This document shows, piece after piece, positions 1-12,307 of a DNA stretch of 64,000 bases (position 1 is its first letter; each line of letters opens with the position of its first letter). The notes under the pieces are model-generated. The model saw nothing but the letters and a program-made list of their open reading frames with translations, made no database searches and had not been told where the DNA came from. The DNA comes from Bothriochloa decipiens (lineage: Eukaryota > Streptophyta > Magnoliopsida > Poales > Poaceae): positions 46,623,722 through 46,687,721 of the forward strand of contig CM041628.1 in the NCBI GenBank assembly GCA_023333625.1. Reading direction: 5' to 3'. The translations under genes were made by a program, and so were the position numbers.

Positions 1-2142
1 ATCCAACAACATCAGCACCAGAATCGATAGAACAACAACCACGAGACTAAACCAACACGACACGACTAAAGGAGTAGCACATTTCCATAGCAAAAAAGAG
101 AGGTAGAAGGTTCCGGCAAGACAAATAAAAGGTAGAGAAAACAAGGGTATGAGATAAAGGTAAAATGAAATGGGCTAATGCACTTGTGCATTAGCCTATT
201 ATGTAGAGCTTGATTTTGGAAAAATTATGAAACTGTTTCATAATTCTTGGAGTTATGATGAATATTATATGAATTTCTGAAGATTAAAGAATATTCTGAG
301 AAAGAAAAAAGACTAGATATTTCAAGGCTTGGCACGTGGCGTGACTGGATTGGTCAGGGCGGTCTATGCAAATGACAGGTGGGACCAGGGCTATGGTCGA
401 TGACATGTGGGCCGGTCAATGGTCAATGTTTACGGTCAATGATCAACTTTGACCGGGCTGAGCCTAGGCTATGGCGGGCTAGGTTGGGCCCATCCAGCAC
501 AAACACATGTCGAGTGATGAGGCTATCCATGTGGCACTATTGAGCTCATAACGAGCCTGGTCTACAGGCTGTGGTCCACGGTGGACCATGGTGTATCTTT
601 CTCTTTCTCTCTCTCTGGTGCACGTGGAACTTGTCCACACCCTTCTGCTAGCTGCTTCTTCTTTTCCCCAACTCCTCTGCTCCTCCGTTCTTATCTCTTC
701 TGCTCCTCCCGCGGCAACGGGTTAGCCAGCGGCGAGCCCCGTGGCTCTTCGCGCCGGTGGTCCACCGAGGTTGCGGGTGTGCATATTGGCATGGCGGGGT
801 GATTGGCGTATCCGGTGAGGGCTCAAGGAGGTGGAGCGTGGTGGCGTGGCTGCTGTGGCAATGCGTTACGGGGGCACCGGAGGGAGTTCCAGGGCACGTG
901 GCTCACTAGCGCCTTCGCGCTCTCAAATTGGAGCGGCGACGGGGTCACATGGCGGGCGCTAGTGTCGGGTCATGGCGGGACGTTATCCGTGGCGCGGTGT
1001 GAACCAGGGAAGGTCACGGGCACCCTTGGCCGCGGGCGTGGCGAGCATCTGGGCAGGCGGCGTGGATCGGGCGACGGAGATGGACGGGGCGGCCTTGGAT
1101 TCCAAGCTATGACGTCGTACTCTGCTTCTGCCAGGAGCAGGGGAGGTAGTAGGGAGATAGGGGGTGATGGGGCAGGTCCCACGGGTCAGGGAGGGGGTAG
1201 GTGAGGCCGGCAGCCTTCAGTGGCACGTGCGTGCGCGTGCTATGTGCGTGGGGGAGCGTGGGCAGCGTTGTGCTGGTGCTTGCTGAGCGCGGTGGAGGGT
1301 GAGTTGACCTATGAGTGTGTGTGCGCCTTTGGCTTTATGCTGGGCTGCAGATTTGCTGCAGCAGTCGCTGGGCCGGCGGGAGAGGAAGGGGAGATGGGCC
1401 GGTGGGCTGCGCTAGGCCGAGGGAATAGAGAAGGTTGCCAGCTGGGCCTACTGGCGCCTTAGGCTGCTCGGGCTGGTTAGGCCGAAGTGGCCTTTTCCAT
1501 TTTCTGCTCTTTTCCTAAAGGCTTTTCTATTTCTAATTTCCATTCTACTTCAACCATGCACACTTACATGTGCATACATGTGTTGCCAATCCATGCATAC
1601 ACCTTTGGGGGTCCCACTAGGGGTCACTAGGGATATCGGTGTTCCATCCCCAGAGCTGGCAACAAGAAGGATCGAGTCAAATGGTTATTTGACTCGGGAA
1701 AGAGAAGGAGGTTTGGAATAGGGGAATTGAAAGGGGATCAGGGTAAAGAATTATTGACTCATGCAATAGAGAGAGATCAAGGTGTAGGGGATAAGAGAGA
1801 AAAATAGGTAAGGGGCTTTTCCTCCTTGCGAACATGTGCTCCAAAGGAGGAAGGCACTCGCAGGGTGGAAGAAGAATGGGGAAAAAGTTTAGAGGGAATT
1901 CGAGATAGATTCACGAGGAAAAGAAGGGGAGTTGTTATGGAGTTGTGCTTTCCAATACTAAACCCTAAGTCAATAAGAAACTCCGGCAAACTCCTACTCG
2001 CAATTCTATATGTATGCAACAATTTATTTATAAATTATTTCCAGTTGGGTTAGGTTTGTCCTAGCAACGATGCTTCACATAATCGCAAGAAAAAATTTTA
2101 AAAGTTCGTATTTTTGGCTTCTCCTAACACCCGGGATGTTAC
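1..2142. other. Repeat-like region without a supported gene
   Basis: The stretch joins an AT-rich part, a block around 340-460 with repeated GGTCAATG-like words, and a GC-rich part (about 560-1460). Open frames in the GC-rich part have low-complexity Gly/Arg composition and match no family I know. The right edge near 2127-2142 reads CACCCGGGATGTTACA; its complement TGTAACATCCCGGGTG resembles the start of several grass LTRs. I found no matching opposite end or target duplication, so an LTR on the minus strand is only a guess. Confidence 0.3.
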
Positions 2143-2382
2143 AGTAGACCCACTCTTCAGAAATACTGATCTCTCTGGAGCTTGTGCAGGTGCGTATTGA
2201 AACTTGACACTATGATATAACCATCTTTCAAATTCTTGATATATGATTAGTCACATCAAAAGCTCAATCATCAGCGATAAGCTTAGCTCAACCATTAGTG
2301 AATTTTTTGATACATGATTGCACCGGGTGAAGCTCCGTCTGGCGAGTTGCTTCTTATGAAAGGGCACGGTATGCCGCTCCTG

Positions 2383-2433
2383 TCCTTCACGCCACAGTTT
2401 TTTTTTTTTTTGAGCATTTCCTTCACGCCACAG
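2383..2433 (-). repeat. Micro-insertion with 15-bp target duplication
   Basis: TCCTTCACGCCACAG occurs at 2383-2397 and again at 2419-2433. The 21 bases between them are 14 T followed by GAGCATT. A T run abutting one copy of a perfect direct repeat is what target-primed reverse transcription leaves when only the 3' tail of an element is copied. The insert has no coding content. Confidence 0.6.
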
Positions 2434-3346
2434 GTGAATAGTGCTTGCTTGGATAATGGACGGGATCTCTCTGGACATGAGAATAATGTAACATCCTTGC
2501 TTGGCGATATGGCTGTATTTGACTACTCAGAAATATTTTTTTTCAAAATGCATAATTTTTAGCTCGCTATGATTTGGAGGGTTTTACTGTTCAGATATGA
2601 TGATTTGAGATTCAGCTTGCTTCTCCAATCAATGATCATGGAGGCTACATGTTGCCCCTTGATTGTTTGTTTTGCATTATCAAATGTTGCCATGAAAAAA
2701 AGTTCTTGACTCTGATGCGACGCACGGGCACGAACCTAGTGAACTATATAAACATAAACTTTATACGGTTAACATATGCCTGCTTGTTATAAAAGAAAAA
2801 AGAAGGTAGTATGATTGTGCATGCTTCGGTACACACTACACTATACTTTGGCTTTCGTAAAGATATATACAGCATTGTCATTGTCATTACTACATGCATG
2901 CCTACAACCGTGAGAGAGCATCTTGCTAGTTGGCCATCGCCGTGCGCCGAGATGCGCAGACGCAGTTCCGGAGAGGGTTTGATTCAGTCACCATGTTGGT
3001 ATCCTGGTTCACGTGGAAAGAGCGCGATCAACTCTCGTACGTGTTCCGATCCAAGGTCGTTCCGCCCTGCCTGGCAAACTATTGAATCTCATCTGATCTG
3101 ATTGCTGAAGAGGGGGTAGCAACTGGGTTCAGGCTTTGGCCGTTTTTTGTTTTCTGTGTTTGTTTTATCCGGTGCCGGTGATGTCAATAGTGCGGAAATC
3201 TCGATCGCTTGTCGCAGGCAGAACCATGTAAATAACCTCTCAAACCGCTTCACAGGCAGCATCTTTCTCCATCCAAATAATCTAGAGCCGCAACCAAATT
3301 AAACATGCCCAGCCCTTACTCTTTTATTTCATTCCCGTCTGTCTAG

Positions 3347-3380
3347 GTAGCCGAGTTTTTTTTTATGAAAAGTAGCTGAG
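3347..3380 (-). repeat. Micro-insertion with 9-bp imperfect duplication
   Basis: GTAGCCGAG (3347-3355) and GTAGCTGAG (3372-3380) flank 16 bases made of nine T and ATGAAAA. The paralogous segment near 17795-17815 reads CCAGCTGAGTAATTA with no insert, which looks like the empty target site. The duplication is short and has one mismatch, so the paralogue comparison is the stronger argument. Confidence 0.5.
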
Positions 3381-3959
3381 TATTTAAGAGGCAGAAAAAA
3401 AACATGTTTTCTTTGAAGATTTTAAGTAACTTGCATTATAAGCTAATTATAATCACAGTCAGATGTAGACCACAATTCGTCACATATCAAGGTTAATTAT
3501 GTTGGCAATCAAGTCACTTTCTCTCATGCCTTGCCCACACAGGTTCACATTCCATGACAATGCATGCCGTCTGTCAGAGATCTGTACGTGTTATTAGGTG
3601 GCTTGGTGGAGTGTGACATTCCATGCCGATGTATCCTTCACGCACAAGCTTGGGCTTTCAAAGCAGCCGCCACACACACTGTATTATTGCTACATCTACA
3701 TGTGCATGACCACTGTACAATCAGAGTTCAGATTGAGTAATGCTACGTGTACGTGCTAATTACAATCGTTTGTCTCGGTGTAGTTAGTACTAACCATGCT
3801 GCAGTAACTATACTACAGATATATAGTATACATATCATACTCGGATTTGTTAGGTTACATTTACATACTACAGATTTGAGTTCAACGAATTAATTTTGGA
3901 TCAACATTCATCTCCAGGCACGTTTCTCGCTGATCCTGAATCCTGATGTATTTCTTGTT

Positions 3960-6118
3960 CTAATCACCAAGCAGACTCTTGGCTTCTATGGCCAGTATAC
4001 GTTGCTTGAATCTTCGTATAATCAACTCCGTAGTCTTGTGTACATTTACCTGCGGTGGAACAACTACTATATATAAGTTAAGAGAACTAAATTAAATTAA
4101 ATTAAATGTTCTAGCAAACTATCATGAGATCCAAATTGTTAGAGCATATAGATGTGTTTGACCTCCTTCTTGGAGTTATTTCGGGCTTTGCAAGCTCTCA
4201 CCAAGTTCCTCCATTTATCCTATATAAGAGCATGAAGCAACATTATATTATACATCTATATAAACATATACCGGTCTAGCTGTTTTCATGGCACGGGCTG
4301 AACATGGTCTAAAAACTAACAATCACCAAAGGTGACTTGTACTTTGTATATATATACCTTGAGGTGGACAGGTGTTCGAATCGATGTAGAGAAGTATTTT
4401 TCCTTTACTTTGGTCCACTTTCCAATTCCTTCTTTTGAGACACCATCCATGAGTTCTCGAATTTCGTCCTCGGTCCAATGGTCATTGTTTTTCCTTCCCC
4501 TACATTTCCTAGCTCTATTTGTGCAAGGATATTGCGATCCACAAAGTTGTCCAACTTCTACCTGAAAATCAAACAAACCCGTATTTCATATTTATTATGT
4601 ATTATGATTGCATGGAATATATTAATTATCGTGTATTCCTATATCATAAATACTGCACAATATATATAGTAAATTCACATGAAAGAACAAACATGATGCA
4701 TGCCAATGGACTCAGTTTGATGTCAACAAAGAAAACTTTCAAGGGTTCTTTTCGATCTGTTGAAATCTCAACAGTTGCACTCCCACTAGTTATCCTTTTA
4801 TTACTACATTGTTATTGAATAAAAATGTATATGCACATGATAATTAATAATTAATCAGACGAGAAATGTGCTCACGCTCCATGATTTGCTTCTCATACGA
4901 CTTCCTCTTCGTCCGCGTGTCCAAGGGGCTAAGAAACAGCCTGGGAGAATGCAGCATTTGTGTGCATGAGTCTTCTTATGAAAATAAACATATCACAAGG
5001 CAAGTAAATATGTCGAACAAAATCTATATAGCAACATAAATTCTACTATTGTACTCCTTCACACATAGAATCCTCCATCTCGATCAGCGCGCAGATGCAT
5101 ATATATCACAAACAAAGAATCCATATATGCATTCCTAAATCTGGAAAAATCTAAAATAACCAACTCTTCTATGGACAACAGGAGTCCTTTTTTATTTGAT
5201 GACATCACAAATAAATCATTATATAATCAAATTTCACAAACTTGATCATTAATGTCTATTAGTTTGTCTTTACAAATGCATGCTTCTATAGAAGTGTATA
5301 TGAATTAAAATAAAGAAATTGTTGCTTCATATATATGCTATTGCAATGGTTATAGTGAAATTTTATAATAACTGAAGTAATTCACCATCCCAGTAAATGC
5401 ATATGTACTGTACATATAGGCAGAACCCGAAAGTCAAGCTAAGTTTGGTAAAATCTACTACCGCCAACTCTTCTTTATACTTTGTAATAACTATTTGAAA
5501 TCTCAAATCTGTACCATCGATTTTCTGAAACTTGATCACTAACAAGTGTAACTTTTTTTTTAAGAAAGGGAATATATTAATATCCCAGCTCTGCATTAAT
5601 CGATGACTAACAAGTGTACGTATTCAACTTTAAAGTGCATTCAAGTATATAGCTATAGCATCATATAGCTTCCGAATAAATCAAAGAATTAAATAATTAA
5701 AGAGAAGTGATGTCAAGAATACTATATACCTAGCATACTTGGCTCCTCAAAATCATCCTCGATTCCATTGTCAGGAACTATTTCTTGTACCGGTGCCGAT
5801 TCACCGTCCGCTTTCCTCTGCTTTAATTAGGCACCAGAAGAGTAGTATGGATTGTGAAATAAATATCTCCATAATTAGAACAGTTTTCTGAAATTAAAAG
5901 AAAGAAACCGCACCAGAAGAGTAGTGCTGCCGAATGTGCCTGCATGCAACAGAAGTAGCTAGCTTCGTTAATTAGATTCAAGCAAGGTGATGAGTAATAT
6001 GAAGAGCAACTTTGTCATTCGTACAGTACTCTAGCCTACCTCCCAAAAGCTCGTACATATCGGCCTCGTTCGCAGGCCCTGACACCAAAAGCTGCATCTC
6101 CAAGTCGTCATCGTCCAT
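3960..6118 (-). CDS. TRF-like single-Myb (telobox) protein, copy A
   Basis: My model has seven exons: 6118-6040, 5939-5914, 5817-5730, 4940-4876, 4561-4358, 4219-4163 and 4049-3960. All junctions are GT/AG and the phases close to 202 residues. The N-terminus is acidic (MDDDDLEMQLL). Exon 5 carries a Myb helix set (NNDHWTEDEI, GIGKWTKVK), and exons 5 and 6 join to give HLKDKWRNLVRA, the telobox signature of plant telomere-repeat-binding and TRF-like proteins. A nuclear double-stranded DNA-binding role, probably at telomere-like repeats, follows from the family and is not shown here. The protein is far shorter than TRFL/TBP proteins (often over 500 residues) and has no visible dimerisation domain. 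Exon 2 is only 26 bp. A paralogue with the same architecture lies at 23602-25412. I inferred the start from the first in-frame ATG of an acidic exon that is conserved in both copies. Confidence 0.8.
5538..5618 (-). repeat. 55-bp retro-tail insertion with 13-bp TSD
   Basis: ACTAACAAGTGTA is present at 5538-5550 and 5606-5618. The 55 bases between them start with a T run followed by AAGAAAGGG. Read on the minus strand this is a short unique tail ending in poly(A). It lies in intron 3 of the TRF-like gene copy A and is probably a severely 5'-truncated LINE or SINE copy. Confidence 0.65.
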
Positions 6119-6478
6119 CTGCACCTTTGTAAGAACAAATCCATCAATGTGATGTGTGTCACTTGGTTAGCTATTGCAGAGGAGTTTATGGAGGATCGCT
6201 TCTTTGGTGTTCAACAGTATTTGTTTTAGTTGTTTTGGCTGTTTCATATGTGTTGTCTTTTTATTGTATTGTGTTGTGTCGTTGTATTATCCGGTCTAGG
6301 TTTCGTTTTTTAATATATAATCCGCAGCTCTCCTGTCTAATTCGTTTTAAAAAAAAAATCCCTCAACACCTGTACTATCAAGTACGACAAGCACGCCAAT
6401 GTTGTACTAAATGTAACCAATAATGAAAAGCCGTAAGATCATGTCAGGTTTTGTTAACGTACTCTTGTGTAATATATA

Positions 6479-6517
6479 AAAAAAAGGACCATTTTTTTGA
6501 GAATAAAAAAAGGACCA
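6479..6517 (-). repeat. Micro-insertion with 13-bp target duplication
   Basis: Seven A followed by GGACCA occurs at 6479-6491 and 6505-6517. Between the copies are 13 bases, seven T and GAGAAT. The A-rich start of the repeat makes its exact edge uncertain. Confidence 0.5.
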
Positions 6518-6813
6518 ATTTTGTGCGGTGCTCCTTTAGTTAGCTAACTTTAGGTCTGGGGTTGGTCCAGATGGATTGTTTTCATTCATAAAATATATTC
6601 TAGGTTCCAGCCTAGGAATGGATGGAATGGTAGTGCTCCTTCCAAAAATGAAAAAAGGGAGACTACACACGGAGTAAACATAGACCTGCTGCAACTGCAA
6701 CAGCACTCTTCACGTATACACGGGCCTTCTTTCACGGATTTAACAGCACTTTGGATTATTAGCCAATCAAAGTATATATAATACTGGCGCTTACTTTCAT
6801 TGGCTATAATCTG

Positions 6814-6865
6814 AAGTTTAGCGTGTTCTCCTTTTTCTTTTGGCGAAAAGTTTAGCGTGTTCTCC
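6814..6865 (-). repeat. Micro-insertion with 18-bp target duplication
   Basis: AAGTTTAGCGTGTTCTCC occurs perfectly at 6814-6831 and 6848-6865, separated by 16 T-rich bases (TTTTTCTTTTGGCGAA). It lies upstream of the TRF-like gene copy A. A diverged form of the same arrangement is found upstream of copy B at 25572-25620. Confidence 0.6.
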
Positions 6866-7290
6866 ACTACAAACATGAAGATTTACATATATACCTATAT
6901 AATGGATGGAAAGAACTGAAATGAGGAGAAACAAGCAGTTAAACGCACCATTGTCAGTTTACGAAGAACTGAAGCGCGCGCAGCTGGGAGCAGGAGACAG
7001 CAAGGGCCCAGGAAGAAGCTGATCGATCTGATGCGTTCGGTCGACGACAACACCGCCCTGCCTTGTCTCCGGCGGCGATCAACCTGCAGCTGCTCTGCTC
7101 ACCGGAAGGGAATAAATATATGTGGAATCGTCACTGGAACGCTTGACCTGTTCGGCTAGCTGATGAGCGAGGGGCGTCGCCGAGCTAAGAGGACGATGCT
7201 GCTGTAGCGTGTCTTGATATATATAGACCGGTGTCCCGTAGGACGGAGGGGGGAAAGTGGTGCGAGTGCGCGATTACGTGTTTAAGTTGA

Positions 7291-7333
7291 GTGCAGGCGG
7301 GCGGGCGGGCCGGGCCGGCGGACGGACGGACGG
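7291..7333. repeat. GGCG and GACG microsatellites
   Basis: Short GC-rich tandem runs, (GGCG)n at about 7296-7310 followed by (GACG)n at about 7319-7333, lie in the GC-rich DNA upstream of the TRF-like gene copy A. The rest of 6120-8500 shows no recognisable gene. A 151-codon plus-strand frame at 7730-8185 has no family features. Confidence 0.7.
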
Positions 7334-8515
7334 AATACTGGTGCAAGCCAAAAGGTCAAAGTGGGACTCGGATCAGCTACACAACCTGATTGATGGTTAG
7401 CCCGGCAAAACAAAAAGGTCAAGATCGTCGTGTCGTCTGGCTTTCGACGACGACTCGATCGAGAGCACAGTCACCGGAAACGTGGTACAGTGTCGTGTTC
7501 CACGTTCCGGTAACGTATGTTTCGTTCCGGAAACGTGGAACATTTTTGTCTTAACAGTATAAAATCTTTTTAAAAACAACGTTTCTCGAACTACGAACAG
7601 CGTTCCTCGTATCTATGTATCGAAAACTTTTATGACTAGGATCGAGAGCCTCGCTCGTTCACACTTGTGCAAATAATTGAAGTCCACTTGTTAACCGAGC
7701 TCTTGTGCTAGTGTGCTAGACTGCTAGCTATGCCGGCATCGCTCGCCAAGTCGCGCACGCAAGGCGCAGAGCGCCGCTTCCCGGTCTCGGCGGCCGCACG
7801 ACGTGCTCTTGGGAGGCGACCTGTACTTGAGGCCCCCGGTCAAGGAAGGTGGAGTCGGTCCTGCCGGAAGACTGCCGGAACATATGAATGCGACGCGGAG
7901 GCCAACATGTGCAGAGAAGCAGAGTGCCTTAATTTCTCCCTGGTGCTCAACATGCTTTTGTCCGGACGTACTTACGTGATGAGTAGTACTACCTGTGAAT
8001 CTTCTGCAGCGAGCCGACGACGCAACCAGAATCAGTCGTCCCTCTTCCACAAGTTAAAGTTCGGAATGATGAAGAGTATGTCTGGCTTTCAACGACAAGA
8101 ATCCCACTTCTACTTTCAGAGCAGAGCTTTTACTTGGCACGGATCCTACGTGGCTATCCTGACTTTTGGACAGCTTGCTTCCTAGGTTACGTCAACCTTT
8201 GTTGAGGTTTCAGGTACAACTCTGAGAATCGAAAGCAGCATCTATCTGCAACATGGTCAAAAGTTAAGGAACGGGGATAGCTAGTGTGTGCATCATCCCC
8301 GGCAAGTTTCGGAAAACGTAAAATCACTTCACTCCACACAGTAAGTACAGGTTTCTTGCCACGTATATATGGGCTGAAAAAAGCAGTCTGCCACGTACAG
8401 GTTTCTTCGTTCTCTCACTTTGTAGCGCAACTGTACTTGAGGGCCTACCCTTGAACTACACAACTTGCAGCAGGCCGGTGAACTCGCGCTCGTTTCTTTT
8501 TTTTTAGGAAAACGA

Positions 8516-8658
8516 GGGGGGGGGATAGGGGCGGGGGGGGGGGGGGGGGGTGTGGGTTNNNNNNNNNNNNNNNNNNNNNNNNNNNNNNNNNNNNNNNNNN
8601 NNNNNNNNNNNNNNNNNNNNNNNNNNNNNNNNNNNNNNNNNNNNNNNNNNNNNNNNNN

Positions 8659-8698
<40 letters not shown>
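8516..8698. other. Assembly gap between poly-G and poly-C runs
   Basis: G-rich runs (8516-8524, and 18 G at 8533-8550) lead into exactly 100 N (8559-8658), followed by 40 C (8659-8698). One hundred N is a conventional placeholder, so the true length is unknown. The C run directly abuts the 3' end of the minus-strand LINE. Any protein predicted across this interval is an artefact. Confidence 0.95.
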
Positions 8699-8699
<1 letters not shown>

Positions 8700-9021
8700 C
8701 TCTCTGCTGTGCTTTTATTAATAACGAAAACACAAAAGGTCTGGAGTACAAGATCAAGAAACAAAGAAAGTTATAAAGAAAATCAAAATAATTACACATA
8801 TGCTTCTAGCCATGAGTCTATCTGGGGGCTATGCTTTGCTTTTGCTCTTAAAATGACAAGAGCAAATTCCTTTCTGAAGATAGTCTTGCATTGGGGTAGG
8901 GATGGCGGGATCCCTTACCAGCACATTATTATAAATATCTCCATGAAGAATGGTAGCTGAACCTGAATTTTGAAAGCTTCAAAAATTTCTTCCAATGAGG
9001 ATGTACGGGGAACGAGCAGGT

Positions 9022-12000
9022 TCAGTGTATTTCAGCTTGCCATGGCAAAGGGGCAGTCGAACATGAGATGATATAGGGATTCTTCAAAATTCTGGACGCA
9101 GAACACACAATTCTAACCTTGCAGTTGCATTGAACTCCTTCATAATAATTCCCTTGTGTTGAGTCTATCTTTGAGTAAAAGCCAAAAGAAAACTTTTCTC
9201 TTATTCTGGCAAGAGGATTTCCATACCCACCTGTATACTGAATGCACATTGGTAGTAACCATTAGTTTTTTATAAGCTCTGTGGCTAGAGTAGGGACTTG
9301 TACCCCACCAATATGCCCATCGATCTTGTTCATCTGAAAGCTGCAAGTTCTGAATTAAAGGCATAAGCTGTATGAACTGATCACATGCTGTATTGATAAC
9401 AGCATATGGAATTTCTCAGTGAGCAAGGTCGATTGTTTAATGGCCTGGACAGAGATAAATGAGTCTTTGCAATAGGAGAAGAGTTCTGGGAAGGTGATCT
9501 GTAGCAACTGATCATTCCAAAGATCTGACCAAAATATAATTGAGACAACATTGTTTACAGTAACTGAGGATATGCCTTTATACTGTTCCAACAACTTTAA
9601 AATATCTCTCCACCAGAAAGAACATCTGAAGTTTCTTGCTAACCTTGGAAGTTTGCCATTTGAATAGTATTTGTCCCACACCAATTGCACCCATGGGATT
9701 GGAGCTTTATTAAAGAACTTGTCCAGGTGCTTAATCAAGAGACATTCATTCTGTTTTTGGAGATCTTTAACCCCTATACCTCCCTCATCTTTGGGCAAAC
9801 ATACTAAGGGCCAAGCTGCTTGAGGAGGCTTCTTATTATTAATGTCAGATCCCCTCCAGAGACAGTGCTTTCTATATTTTTCTATTTGTTTGATGACTAT
9901 TTTGGACAGGCTGAATGTGCACATGGCAAAAATTGGCAAAGCAGAGAACACTGCATTAGTCAATTCAAGTCTTCTAGCCTGACTAGTGGCCAGAAGTCAG
10001 CAACTGTTGGCTTACTAAGACTGAGAGGTAGACCCAGATAAGTAAATGGCAATGAACCTATTGAGCACCCAAATGCATTTGTCAAATCATTCAATCTGTC
10101 CTGCTGGGTATTTATAGGGATGATGAGTGACTTTTCATAATTGACTTTCAGCCCTGTTGAGTCCCCAAATCTTTGAAGCAATGACTTGAGAAAAACAACT
10201 TGCTTCACTTCTCCTTGCATAAAGATTAATGTGTCATCAGCATACTACAGCACACGAAAATCATGATCGCTTCTTAGTGGTAAGGGCAGAGCAATATCAC
10301 CATCAGCACAAGCTGAGTTGAGAAGGGTTTGGAGAAAGTCAGCTGCTAGGACAAAGAGTAGTGGAGAAAGTGGGTCTCCTTGCCTCACCCCCCCTGTGAC
10401 AATGAAAGACTTTCCCTGGACAACCATTTAAGATCACAGATGATGTACCTGACTGGAATATGAGTTGCATCCAATCTAGCCACTTTTGAGGGAAACCTTT
10501 TGATCTCATAATTTGCATCATAAGTGGGTGTTCTACTCTATCAAATGCCTTTTTCAAAATCTAGTTTGAGTATGACTGGCTCCTTTCTTGATTGATGACA
10601 CATGTGCAGGTATTCTAATGACCAAGCAAAGCAATCTTGGATGGCTCTTGCTCTAATAAACCCATACTGATTTTTGTGGATCAAGGAGGGTAGAACCAAT
10701 TGCAGTCTATTTGGAAGTGCCTTGGTGATAATTTTTATGGAAGTGCTCAACAAAGAGATGGGTCTGAAGTCCTTGATCTTCTGAGCATTGTCCTTCTTTG
10801 GTACTAGTGTGATATAAGAGCCATTAATGCTTTGAATGCAAAGTTTTCCAACGTAGAATTCCTCAAATAGCCTGTAGAAGTCAGAACAAATAATAGGCCA
10901 ACATTTCTTTAAAAAGTCAGTGTTGAAACTATCTGGACTAGGAGCTTTATATGAGGGCAATTGCTTAACTTTTTGATCAATTTCATCCTTAGAAAAGGGT
11001 TGAACAAGCTATGATAAATCTCTGTTAGTCTGAAAAAATTGCTGAAATTGAATTGAATACCAGTGAAGACCGAGGTACCAAGAGTGCTTTTATAGAATTG
11101 CCATAGTAGTTCAGCCTTACTGCCATGATCATATATAATATCTCCATTATTAGCTTCTAGGGTGGTAATGAGATTCCTTCTATATTTTATTATAGCATTA
11201 GCATGAAAAAAGTGAGTACTAGCATCACCCAAAGTGACCCATTTGATCTGTCCTCTTTGCTTCCAATAGGCCCTCTGCTGCTGCAATAGAGAGATGAGTT
11301 TATTCTCTAGAATTGATCAAAAATTCCACTCAATCAAAGTGAGATCCCTGAAATCCTCTAAGTAGTTTAAAAAATTCAGAACCAGCTTCACACTTTCAAT
11401 ATTTTCTTTCAGATTAGACAGAGTGTGACTCCAGCCTTTTAGTGTTTTCTTGAGGTTTTTAAACTTAGCTGTTATAATCTTTGCAGCATCAAGATGATGT
11501 GCATTTGAGACCCATCCTTGTTGTACTTGCTCCATGAAGCCATCATGCTGCATCCAGAAATTCTCAAAACGAAACATCTTAGATTTAGGGATGACTGTAC
11601 TAATTGAGATTAGACATGGTGTATGATCGGAGGTTTCTATGCTCATAGTAGAAACATCAGTTTAAGGGAAAGTCAAAGTCCAGCAAGCTGAAGTAAAAAA
11701 CCAATCTAGTCTTTCCAACAGAGGATTAGGCTGTTTGTTGGTCCATGTGTATTTCTTCCCTTTTAGTGGTAGCTAAGTCCCCGCTTGGTTATTGCTTCAT
11801 TAAAGAGGAGCATTTCAGCATAGTCTACACCCGGCTTGTTTCTGTCATCAGGGTGTCTGTATAGATTAAAGTACCCCACTATTAACTAGTTAACATGATT
11901 GGGCATTTGTATATGTTTGAACCATGAAATAAAATTCCTCTTCCCAGCCGATGTGCATGGAGCATAAATGTTTGTGAGAATCCAGTGCTCATTATTAAGC

Positions 12001-12307
12001 AAAGAATAAAACTCAATTGAAGAAGCATAAGCATTCTGAAATATTTCTCTGCCTTTAAACATAGAGCTTTTCAAGATAACCAAAGAACCACCAGAGGCTC
12101 TAATAGACGGGGGGGGAATAAAGCTATCAAAGGATGGGGGGAGAAGAGTCTGATAAAGTTGATATCAAAATAGTCACATTTCATTTCTTGCAGACATGCC
12201 ACATCACACGAGCTTTCAACTAAACGATCTATAACAAAGTTTCCTTTCTTGTCAGAGTTTATACCTCTAACATTCAAACTTAAAACTTTCCAAGTTCTAT
12301 TATCCAT
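9022..12307 (-). pseudogene. LINE ORF2 pseudogene (EN-RT-zf)
   Basis: The frame opens with WKVLSLNVRGINSDKKG, the usual start of a plant LINE apurinic endonuclease. Broken segments follow with RT landmarks: a region resembling APSPDSFN..FLKKCW (10960-10880), RPISLL (about 10760), the KAFDRVEH-like segment (10557), GVRQGDPLSPLLF (about 10395) and YADD (10233-10244). A TAG codon directly precedes YADD at 10245-10247. The tail at 9360-9022 resembles the zf-RVT region common in plant LINE ORF2. At least eight frame breaks or stops separate the pieces, so it encodes no active enzyme. Confidence 0.85.

Noticed and set aside
581..1462. Several overlapping open frames of 70-133 codons
   Set aside because: GC-rich DNA keeps frames open in both strands. 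Products are Gly/Arg low complexity with no motif, splice-consistent partner or family similarity.
8329..8960. Open frames spanning the N gap with poly-Gly or poly-Pro
   Set aside because: They are created by the N run and the G/C homopolymers, so they are not proteins.
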